DNA from: an uncultured Paracoccaceae bacterium
Lineage (GTDB): Bacteria > Pseudomonadota > Alphaproteobacteria > Rhodobacterales > Rhodobacteraceae
NCBI GenBank assembly: GCA_937952085.1
Contig: CALFYQ010000299.1
Coordinates: 1-5,795, forward strand
Length of the DNA: 5,795 bases
Reading direction: 5' to 3'
Positions 1 to 4,556 of the stretch are shown here, in pieces. The notes beneath the pieces were generated by a model. The model saw nothing but the letters and a program-made list of their open reading frames with translations, was not told the origin of the DNA and made no database searches. Made by a program: the position numbers and the translations under genes. Every line of letters begins with the position of its first letter. Position 1 is the stretch's first letter.

Positions 1-146
1 GTGCGACCAGCACGGGCCGCGCCCGCCCCTCCCCGCGGGCGGGCGCCCCCCCGGTCGTCACGAGCGACTCCGGTCGAGGGCGGGGTGACGCGATAAAACG
101 CCCATCCCGGCCGGATCAGGCGCCCACCCAGGGGCGGCCGCGCCCC
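1..146. repeat. Dispersed non-coding repeat, copy A (may extend left of the window)
   Basis: Positions 55-146 align without gaps to 1356-1447 with 72 of 92 identical bases by hand count, in the same orientation. Just before the core, GGGCG followed by a C run (41-52) matches 1344-1353, with two more C in this copy. At the extreme left, 1-18 match 1224-1241 at 16 of 18 bases. That piece forms a small hairpin, GTGC-GACCA-GCAC, cut by the window edge. A GC-rich inverted repeat (GCCCGC / GCGGGC) also lies at about 21-44. Neither strand encodes a convincing protein: in the minus frame that is open in the other copy, this copy has a TGA stop. From 147 to 228 I see no gene and no further repeat. What the repeat does is unknown. 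It could be a genome-wide intergenic repeat family, a structured RNA, or the remains of a mobile element. Confidence 0.7.
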
Positions 147-228
147 TTCCCGCCTCGTTCGAACGTAGAGACCGGCGGTCCGGCTCCCGGCGCCGGATCA
201 ATTCAGCCCCCAAACGCCTCCCGCCCCT

Positions 229-256
229 TTGACATCCGCGCGCTTAAGGTCATGGT
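229..256 (+). promoter_or_regulatory. Candidate sigma-70-type promoter for the dehydrogenase gene
   Basis: A perfect TTGACA lies at 229-234. A weak -10 match, CATGGT at 251-256, follows after a 16-base spacer and agrees with TATAAT at only three positions. The start codon is 35 bases downstream, leaving a short leader. The -35 box stands out in this GC-rich context, but the poor -10 box makes this a prediction only. Confidence 0.4.
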
Positions 257-291
257 CCGGCGCAAACCAGACCGAAGGGAAGGAAACGGCG

Positions 292-1188
292 ATGGAGACG
301 ATCGGGTTCATCGGGCTCGGCAACATGGGCGGGCCGATGGCCGCCAACCTGGCGCGCAAGGGCTTCCGCCTCGTCGTGAACGACACCAACCCGGCCGCGA
401 TGGCGCCGCTGGAGGCGCTGCAATGCGCGCCGGCGAAAAGCGCCGCCGAGGTGGCCGAGCGCTCCGACATCGTCGTCACCGTGCTGCCGACGCCGGCGGT
501 GGTGGACTCGGTGGTGATCGGGCCCGACGGCGTGTTGCCGAACCTGAAGAAGGGCGGCCTGGTGATGGACCTCAGCACCGTCCGCCCGGAGACGACGGAC
601 CGGCTCGCCGCGCTCTGCGCCGAAAAGGGCGTCGGCTTCGTCGACGCGCCGATCGGCCGGCTCGCCGCGCACGCCCAGCGGGGCGAATCGCTCTTCATGG
701 TCGGCGCGTCCGACGCCGACTTCGCCCGCGTGAAGCCGCTTCTCGAAGCGATGGGCACGACGATCTACCATTGCGGCAAGCCGGGGACGGGGACGCGCAC
801 CAAGCTCGTCAACAACTTCCTCGCCATCTCCTCCTGCCAGCTCAACGCCGAGGCGCTGGCGCTCTCGCAGGCGCTCGGGCTCGACCTGAAGATCTCGCTC
901 GACGTGATCCACGGCACCACGGCCACCAACGGCCAGCTCAAGATCAACTGGGAGAACAAGGTGCTGAAGGGCGACACCACGCCGGGCTTCGCCATCGACC
1001 TCGCCCACAAGGACCTGACGCTGATCGTCGAGGCGGCGAACGCCGCCAGGGCCCCGATGCCGATGGCCGCCGCGGCGCGCGAGGCGTTCAGCCAGGCCCG
1101 CGCCCGCGGCTACGGCGACAAGGACTTCTCCGCGATGGGCGACGCGCATTGCGAGGCGGCGAACATCGCCAAGCCGCGGCTCGGCTGA
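292..1188 (+). CDS. NAD(P)-dependent beta-hydroxyacid dehydrogenase, sulfolactaldehyde reductase (YihU)-like
   Basis: A cytoplasmic oxidoreductase of the 3-hydroxyisobutyrate dehydrogenase family, 298 residues, which I recall as also the length of E. coli YihU. The N-terminal Rossmann fold shows the dinucleotide motif GFIGLGNMGGPMAANL (residues 5-20). The substrate motif is DAPIGR (118-123) where most family members have D-x-P-V-S-G-G. G122 and R123 match the sulfolactaldehyde reductase subgroup, in which the arginine contacts the sulfonate. The catalytic lysine is K171 in GTGTRTKLVNN, and a second conserved lysine is K240 in DLAHKDL. The C-terminal half, including the region around GTTATNG, NKVLKGD and REAFSQARA, also follows YihU. 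By family knowledge it would reduce 3-sulfolactaldehyde to dihydroxypropanesulfonate, but no other sulfoquinovose gene is in view, so tartronate semialdehyde or another small hydroxyacid remains possible. The start at 292 is chosen because the Rossmann motif begins almost at once and AAGGGAAGGA (275-284) is a good ribosome binding site; an upstream in-frame ATG at 229 has no such support. Confidence 0.9.
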   Translation: METIGFIGLGNMGGPMAANLARKGFRLVVNDTNPAAMAPLEALQCAPAKSAAEVAERSDIVVTVLPTPAVVDSVVIGPDGVLPNLKKGGLVMDLSTVRPETTDRLAALCAEKGVGFVDAPIGRLAAHAQRGESLFMVGASDADFARVKPLLEAMGTTIYHCGKPGTGTRTKLVNNFLAISSCQLNAEALALSQALGLDLKISLDVIHGTTATNGQLKINWENKVLKGDTTPGFAIDLAHKDLTLIVEAANAARAPMPMAAAAREAFSQARARGYGDKDFSAMGDAHCEAANIAKPRLG

Positions 1189-1193
1189 GCGGC

Positions 1194-1241
1194 GGCGGGC
1201 CCGCCTGAATGACCTGTCGGCCCGGGCGACCAGCCCGGGCC
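1194..1241 (+). terminator. Stem-loop downstream of the dehydrogenase gene, possible terminator
   Basis: Six bases after the stop codon is a perfect 12-base palindrome, GGCGGGCCCGCC (1194-1205). A perfect 9-bp stem follows: GGCCCGGGC (1219-1227) and GCCCGGGCC (1233-1241) around the loop GACCA. Position and stability suit a terminator or a 3'-end-protecting hairpin. No T run follows, so a classical intrinsic terminator is not proven. The GACCA hairpin recurs at the window start beside repeat copy A, so it may instead belong to the repeat family. Confidence 0.5.
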
Positions 1242-1343
1242 ACATCTCTGTACTCCGGATTACGGCACGATGCCGCGGCGAAACGCGTCCGCCTTGCATC
1301 GGCGCGACTTCCAGCGGCCGGATCGCCCGCAACCGCCGGAGAA

Positions 1344-1447
1344 GGGCGCCCCCGGCCGTCACGAGCAGATCTGTTCGAGATCGGAGCGACGCCATAAAGC
1401 GCCCATCTCGCCCGCGCCCGGCGCCCACCCAGGCGTGGCCGCGCCCC
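1344..1447. repeat. Dispersed non-coding repeat, copy B
   Basis: This is the second copy of the element at 41-146, in the same orientation about 1.3 kb away, with the dehydrogenase gene between them. The gap-free core is 1356-1447. The best-conserved blocks are CGTCACGAGC (1357-1366), GCGCCCATC-type sequence (1399-1407) and GGCGCCCACCCAGG (1420-1433), followed by GGCCGCGCCCC (1437-1447). The matching GACCA hairpin lies at 1219-1241, about 80 bases further from the core than in copy A. A long open frame crosses it on the minus strand, but the corresponding frame in copy A is interrupted by a stop, so protein coding is unlikely. No terminal inverted repeats or target-site duplication could be identified. 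Confidence 0.7.
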
Positions 1448-1597
1448 TCCGCGCTTCGCTCACGCCAGAGGAAGGCCCGCAAGAACCGATGGCTATCCAC
1501 CCAGAACAAGCGCACATCGGTCAAACTGGCTGGGCTCTCTCCACAGGTCGAGAAACTATTCAAAATGCAAGATATGATAGCCGTCTCAGCGGCTTGA
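1448..1597. other. Gene-free stretch containing a lower-GC patch and a long-range inverted repeat
   Basis: No gene is supported here. From 1481 to 1590 the hand-counted GC content is 55 of 110, clearly below the surrounding sequence. GATGGCTATC (1488-1497) can pair with GATAGCCGTC (1576-1585) over 10 bp including one G-U pair. Inside it, CCCAG (1500-1504) can pair with CTGGG (1530-1534). A short open frame from the ATG at 1489 would run into the end of regA on the opposite strand and has no ribosome binding site or recognisable motif. The patch could be a small RNA, the scar of an insertion, or simply unconstrained intergenic DNA. Confidence 0.4.
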
Positions 1598-1631
1598 CCC
1601 CGATTTCAACCTTGAAACCGGGGCGCCCCGG
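1598..1631 (-). terminator. Stem-loop downstream of regA, possible terminator
   Basis: On the minus strand, just beyond the regA stop codon (1635-1637), are two overlapping inverted repeats. CCCCGATTTCAA (1598-1609) pairs with TTGAAACCGGGG (1612-1623) with one mismatch. CCGGGGCGCCCCGG (1618-1631) is a perfect 14-base palindrome. They share the bases at 1618-1623, so the two structures exclude each other. No T run follows on the minus strand. The position supports termination of the senC-regA transcript. Confidence 0.5.
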
Positions 1632-1634
1632 CCC

Positions 1635-2189
1635 CTATTTCGGGCTGCGCTTCGCCAGAATCCGCTGAAGCGTCCGGCGGTGCATGTTGAGCCGCCGCGC
1701 CGTCTCCGAGACGTTCCGGTCGCACAGCTCGAAGACGCGCTGGATATGCTCCCACCGCACCCGGTCGGCCGACATCGGGTTCTCGGGCGGCGGCGGCTTT
1801 ACCGATTCCTGGTTGAGAAGGGCGGCCGTCACGTCGTCGGCGTCGGCCGGCTTCGAGAGGTAATCGGTCGCGCCGATCTTCACCGCGGCGACGGCGGTGG
1901 CGATGGCCCCGTAGCCGGTCAGCACCACGATCTTCGCCTCGGCGCGGGCGGCGCGGAGCGCCTCCACCACGTCGAGCCCGTTGCCATCCTCGAGCCTCAG
2001 ATCGACCACCGCATAAGCCGGCGGGGCCTGCCGCACCTGGGCGAGGCCCTCGGCGACGCTTTCCGCCATGATCGGCTCGAAGCCGCGCTTTTCCATCGCC
2101 CGGGCGAGACGGCGCCGGAACGCCTCGTCGTCGTCGAGGATCAGGAGCGTCCGGTCGGGGCCCAGCCCTTCGGCGACCTCTTCGGCCAT
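1635..2189 (-). CDS. regA: RegA/PrrA/ActR-type response regulator of redox control
   Basis: A cytoplasmic DNA-binding response regulator, 184 residues, the usual size for RegA. The N-terminal receiver domain (about 13-125) has the acidic pocket LDDD (18-21), the phosphoacceptor D63 in VVDLRLEDG, T91 in VLTGYG and K113 in LSKP. D63 is the phosphorylated position in Rhodobacter RegA. The four-proline hinge characteristic of the family is P132-P135. The C-terminal Fis-type helix-turn-helix (about 145-180) contains NVSETARRLNMHRRTLQRIL, which is near-invariant in RegA orthologues. By family knowledge it is phosphorylated by RegB under reducing conditions and controls genes for photosynthesis, respiration, carbon and nitrogen fixation. 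The start at 2189 is preceded by GAGAGGG about 9 bases upstream. It follows senC after 86 bases, probably in the same operon, and may also have its own promoter. In Rhodobacter hvrA follows regA; no such gene is present here. Confidence 0.97.
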   Translation of the reverse strand: MAEEVAEGLGPDRTLLILDDDEAFRRRLARAMEKRGFEPIMAESVAEGLAQVRQAPPAYAVVDLRLEDGNGLDVVEALRAARAEAKIVVLTGYGAIATAVAAVKIGATDYLSKPADADDVTAALLNQESVKPPPPENPMSADRVRWEHIQRVFELCDRNVSETARRLNMHRRTLQRILAKRSPK

Positions 2190-2236
2190 TCGGTCTATCC
2201 CTCTCGTCGCGGTCGGGCCGCGGCTCATCGGAACGT

Positions 2237-2265
2237 CACATATCAACGCTCGCATCTGAGGGCAA
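2237..2265 (-). promoter_or_regulatory. Candidate internal promoter for regA
   Basis: Reading the minus strand between senC and regA, TTGCCC (2265-2260) and TATGTG (2242-2237) are separated by exactly 17 bases. The TATGTG box stands in an AT-richer pocket that is rare in this window. The regA start codon is 47 bases further on. This would let regA be expressed separately from senC. It is inferred from motif similarity only. Confidence 0.35.
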
Positions 2266-2275
2266 ACCGCTCGGT

Positions 2276-2914
2276 TCAGGCCCCGCCCTTCAGCTTCGAG
2301 ACGTAGCAGGCCGTCGTCTCCGCCACGTCCTCCGGCGCCGCGCCGGAGCGGAACACGGTCAGGAACCTGTCCGGCGCGGTCATCAGGTAGGTGAAGGCGC
2401 TGTGATCGACGAGGTAGTATTCCGGGTCGCTGTTCGGCGCCTTCTGCGCGAAGACCTTGTAGGCCTTCTTCACCCGGTCGATCGCTTCGGGCGTTCCCGT
2501 CAGGCCCAGCATGTCGGGGTGGAGCGCGTCGGTGAAGGCGGCGACGACGTCCGGCGTGTCCCGCTCCGGGTCCACCGAGATGAAGACCTGCCCCACCTTC
2601 ACGCCCTTCTCGGCGAGAAGGTCCGCCGCCCGCGCCATCGCCGCGGCGTCGGTCGGGCAGACATCCGGGCAGAAGGTGTAGCCGAAATAGACCAGCGTGG
2701 GCCCGGCGATGGCCTCCGCCGAGGTGACCTCCGCGCCCGTCTCCGAGACGAGAGTGAAGGGGCCGCCGATCTCCGCCGCGCCGGTCGCGACGCCGCCCGA
2801 GCATTCCGAGAACGGATCGTCCCGCCAGGGCCCATAGGCGATCACCGCCACGGCGCCGAGCCCGGCGGCGACGGTGAGCATTGCAATGCGGGCCCAGGTC
2901 TTCGTGCTTGGCAT
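2276..2914 (-). CDS. senC: SenC/PrrC (SCO1 family) copper-binding, thioredoxin-fold membrane protein
   Basis: 212 residues, of normal length for the family. One N-terminal hydrophobic segment (about 9-27) anchors the protein, with the rest predicted to be periplasmic. The thioredoxin-like fold carries the SCO signature: FCPDVCP with C82 and C86, and H171 in VDHSAF, together the three copper ligands. The block FISVDPERDTPD (111-122) is also typical. SCO proteins help assemble the CuA or CuB site of cytochrome oxidase. In Rhodobacter, SenC/PrrC links cbb3 oxidase activity to RegB/PrrB signalling. Two further cysteines, C38 just after the anchor and C203 near the end, have no role I can assign. 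The start at 2914 is preceded by GGGAGG (2926-2921 on the minus strand) 6 bases upstream. It is the first gene of a probable senC-regA operon, divergent from regB. Confidence 0.95.
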   Translation of the reverse strand: MPSTKTWARIAMLTVAAGLGAVAVIAYGPWRDDPFSECSGGVATGAAEIGGPFTLVSETGAEVTSAEAIAGPTLVYFGYTFCPDVCPTDAAAMARAADLLAEKGVKVGQVFISVDPERDTPDVVAAFTDALHPDMLGLTGTPEAIDRVKKAYKVFAQKAPNSDPEYYLVDHSAFTYLMTAPDRFLTVFRSGAAPEDVAETTACYVSKLKGGA

Positions 2915-3011
2915 GGCGCGCCTCCCGCCGGCGAAATACGCCGCCGACGCCGCGGGCGCCAGCCGGGCGCGACGCTTGGCGGCGCCCGAGAGCCGGTGCT
3001 ACGCAGCGAAG
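2915..3011. promoter_or_regulatory. Divergent senC / regB intergenic control region
   Basis: These 97 bases separate the divergent start codons of senC and regB and must hold the signals for at least one of them, unless promoters lie inside the genes. In Rhodobacter the equivalent region is autoregulated by RegA. The sequence is very GC-rich, and the only AT-rich spot is GAAATAC (2933-2939). RegA half-site-like words such as GCGAC (2969-2973) and GACGC (2946-2950) occur, but at a frequency expected by chance here, so no specific operator is claimed. The ribosome binding site of senC is at 2921-2926; regB has only a weak one. Confidence 0.5.
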
Positions 3012-4472
3012 ATGGCGGTGCGGTTGCTCCAGGACCTGATGCGCGGGGAGGCTTCGGGCCGCTGGGTGCGGCTCGAGACGCTGGCGACCCTGCGCTGGCT
3101 CGCCGCCTTCGGGCAGGCGGCCGCGGTGGCGGCGGCGGACCGGGTCGTCGGCGTCGAACTGCCCGTCGGGCTCTGCGCCGCCGCGATCGGCGCAGCGGTC
3201 GTCTTCAACGTGATCTCGACGCAGCTTTTCCCGCCCACCACGCGCCTCTCCGAGCGGGCGGCGACTTTTTCGATGCTCTTCGACATCGCCCAGGTCTCGA
3301 CCCTCCTGATGCTGACCGGCGGGCTCGCCAACCCGTTCGCGATGCTCCTCCTCGCGCCGGTGACGATCTCCGCCTCCGCGCTCGCGCTCCGTTCCACCAT
3401 CGCGGTCTCGCTCGCCGCGCTCGGCGCGATCTCGGCGATGGCGGCGTTCGGCCGACCGCTGGTCTGGCGCGGCGGCGAGGCGGTGGAGCCGCCGGCGCTC
3501 TACATCTTCGGCGTCTGGTGCGCGCTGACGATCTCGGTCCTCTTCATGACCTTCTACGCCCGCCGCGTGTCGGTGGAGACCTGGCGCATGTCCCGCGCGC
3601 TCCGCGAGGCCGAGGCCGCGTTGGCGCGCGAGCAGCGGTTGACCGCGATCGGCGGCCTCGCCGCCGCCGCGGCGCACGAACTCGGCACGCCGCTCGCCAC
3701 CATCAAGCTCGTCTCCGCCGAACTCGCGAAGGAGCTTTCAGGCAATCAGGAGTTGAAGGAAGACGCCGAACTGATTCGCGCGCAGGCGGATCGGTGCCGC
3801 GACATCCTCGCCGATCTCGCGCAGGGCGGCCGCGACGACAAGCAGGTCCAGCGCGCGCCCGCAGTCGCCGTGATCGAGGAAGCCGCCGCTCCCCATGCCG
3901 ATCGCGGCCGCACGCTGGTCGTCCGCATCGAAGGCCGACCCGCCGATCAGGCCGGGCCGGATCAGCCTTCGCTCCGCCGCTCGCCGGAGCTCATTCACGG
4001 GCTCCGCAACCTGATCCAGAACGCGGTCGACTTCGCGGAGACGACGATCTGGATCGACGTGACCCGGGCGCCCGGTCCGGACGGTCGGCCGGGCGGCCTC
4101 CGCATCGCCGTCGGCGACGATGGCCCTGGATTTCCAGACGAATTGCTGCTCCGGCTTGGCGATCCCTATGTCACGTCCCGGCCGCGCCCCGCGCCGGCGG
4201 CGGGCGGCGGGCGGGAGCCGGGGGAGCCGAGCGCGGGCCTCGGCCTCGGCCTCTTCATCGCCAAGACCCTGCTCGAACGGACCGGCGCGCGGGTTTCCTT
4301 CGCCAATGCGGACCGGGCGGCGCGCCGGCGGCGCGTCGGCGCCGAAGCTACGACCGGGCCGACCGGCGCGGTCGTGGCCGCGGTGTGGCCGGAAGGGGCG
4401 ATCCTGGCGGGCCGAGAGGAGACGCGGGCGCCGCTCGGGCGCAACGCGCGCTTCACATTTCACAACATTTAG
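3012..4472 (+). CDS. regB: RegB/PrrB/ActS-type redox-sensing membrane histidine kinase
   Basis: 486 residues. The N-terminal half (about 25-185) is a six-helix membrane domain. Between helices 3 and 4 it carries GGLANPF (103-109), matching the G-G-x-x-N-P-F quinone-binding signature of RegB. The dimerisation and phosphoacceptor region has AAAAHELGTPLATIKLVS (218-235), with H222 as the autophosphorylated histidine. C262 in DRCRDIL corresponds to the redox-active cysteine (Cys265 in R. capsulatus). The ATPase domain shows HGLRNLIQNAVDF (329-341), GDDGPGF (368-374) and GLGLGLF (409-415), followed by IAKTLLERTGA. By family knowledge the kinase is active under reducing conditions and is inhibited by oxidised quinone and by cysteine oxidation; its partner is RegA, encoded nearby. 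The linker before the last glycine box (about 389-408) is rich in Pro, Gly and Ala. The start is uncertain: 3012 gives an N-terminus of Rhodobacter-like length, while the in-frame ATG at 3039 has AGGA only 4 bases upstream. Confidence 0.96.
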   Translation: MAVRLLQDLMRGEASGRWVRLETLATLRWLAAFGQAAAVAAADRVVGVELPVGLCAAAIGAAVVFNVISTQLFPPTTRLSERAATFSMLFDIAQVSTLLMLTGGLANPFAMLLLAPVTISASALALRSTIAVSLAALGAISAMAAFGRPLVWRGGEAVEPPALYIFGVWCALTISVLFMTFYARRVSVETWRMSRALREAEAALAREQRLTAIGGLAAAAAHELGTPLATIKLVSAELAKELSGNQELKEDAELIRAQADRCRDILADLAQGGRDDKQVQRAPAVAVIEEAAAPHADRGRTLVVRIEGRPADQAGPDQPSLRRSPELIHGLRNLIQNAVDFAETTIWIDVTRAPGPDGRPGGLRIAVGDDGPGFPDELLLRLGDPYVTSRPRPAPAAGGGREPGEPSAGLGLGLFIAKTLLERTGARVSFANADRAARRRRVGAEATTGPTGAVVAAVWPEGAILAGREETRAPLGRNARFTFHNI

Positions 4473-4556
4473 TTACATTGCTTCAGAATTGGTTCGCCTA
4501 TAGGTTTAATTTGGCCTGATGCGCCAGGGGGCGCCGTTTCAGGTCGGGGGGGCGGC
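4473..4556 (+). promoter_or_regulatory. Gap after regB with promoter-like sequence and a stem-loop
   Basis: The first part, 4473-4512, is AT-rich for this window. It holds TTGCTT (4478-4483), TATAGG (4499-4504) and TTTAAT (4505-4510), usable as weak promoter boxes with non-ideal pairings or spacing. Next comes a two-part stem-loop. GCGCC (4521-4525) pairs with GGCGC (4530-4534) around AGGG. Outside it, GGCCTGA (4513-4519) pairs with TCAGGTC (4539-4545), including one G-U pair. This could end the regB transcript or form a leader structure of the next gene. A run of seven G (4546-4552) sits immediately before the next start codon, in the place of the ribosome binding site. Confidence 0.35.

Noticed and set aside
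55..1447. Insertion sequence or transposon carrying the dehydrogenase gene
   Set aside because: No transposase, terminal inverted repeats or target-site duplication is visible; only the two diverged direct repeats are seen.
250..1563. A 437-codon open frame on the minus strand across the dehydrogenase gene and repeat copy B
   Set aside because: It is antisense to a clearly recognisable enzyme, has an arginine-rich composition typical of GC-rich antisense frames, and no known motif. Its repeat-derived part has a stop in the other repeat copy.
1189..1634. tRNA, riboswitch or CRISPR array in the large intergenic gap
   Set aside because: No T-loop or anticodon-arm pattern, no regularly spaced repeats and no riboswitch core that I recognise.
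1270..1668. A 132-codon open frame on the plus strand after the dehydrogenase gene
   Set aside because: It runs through the repeat and into the end of regA on the opposite strand, lacks a ribosome binding site and shows no recognisable domain.
2915..3011. RegA operator with GCGNC and GNCGC half-sites in the regB/senC control region
   Set aside because: Several half-site-like words occur but in many possible pairings and spacings; in DNA this rich in G and C they are expected by chance.
4166..4230. Unusual insertion in RegB before the last glycine box
   Set aside because: The Pro/Gly/Ala-rich linker is only slightly longer than in Rhodobacter RegB, where this loop is also variable, so it is not notable.
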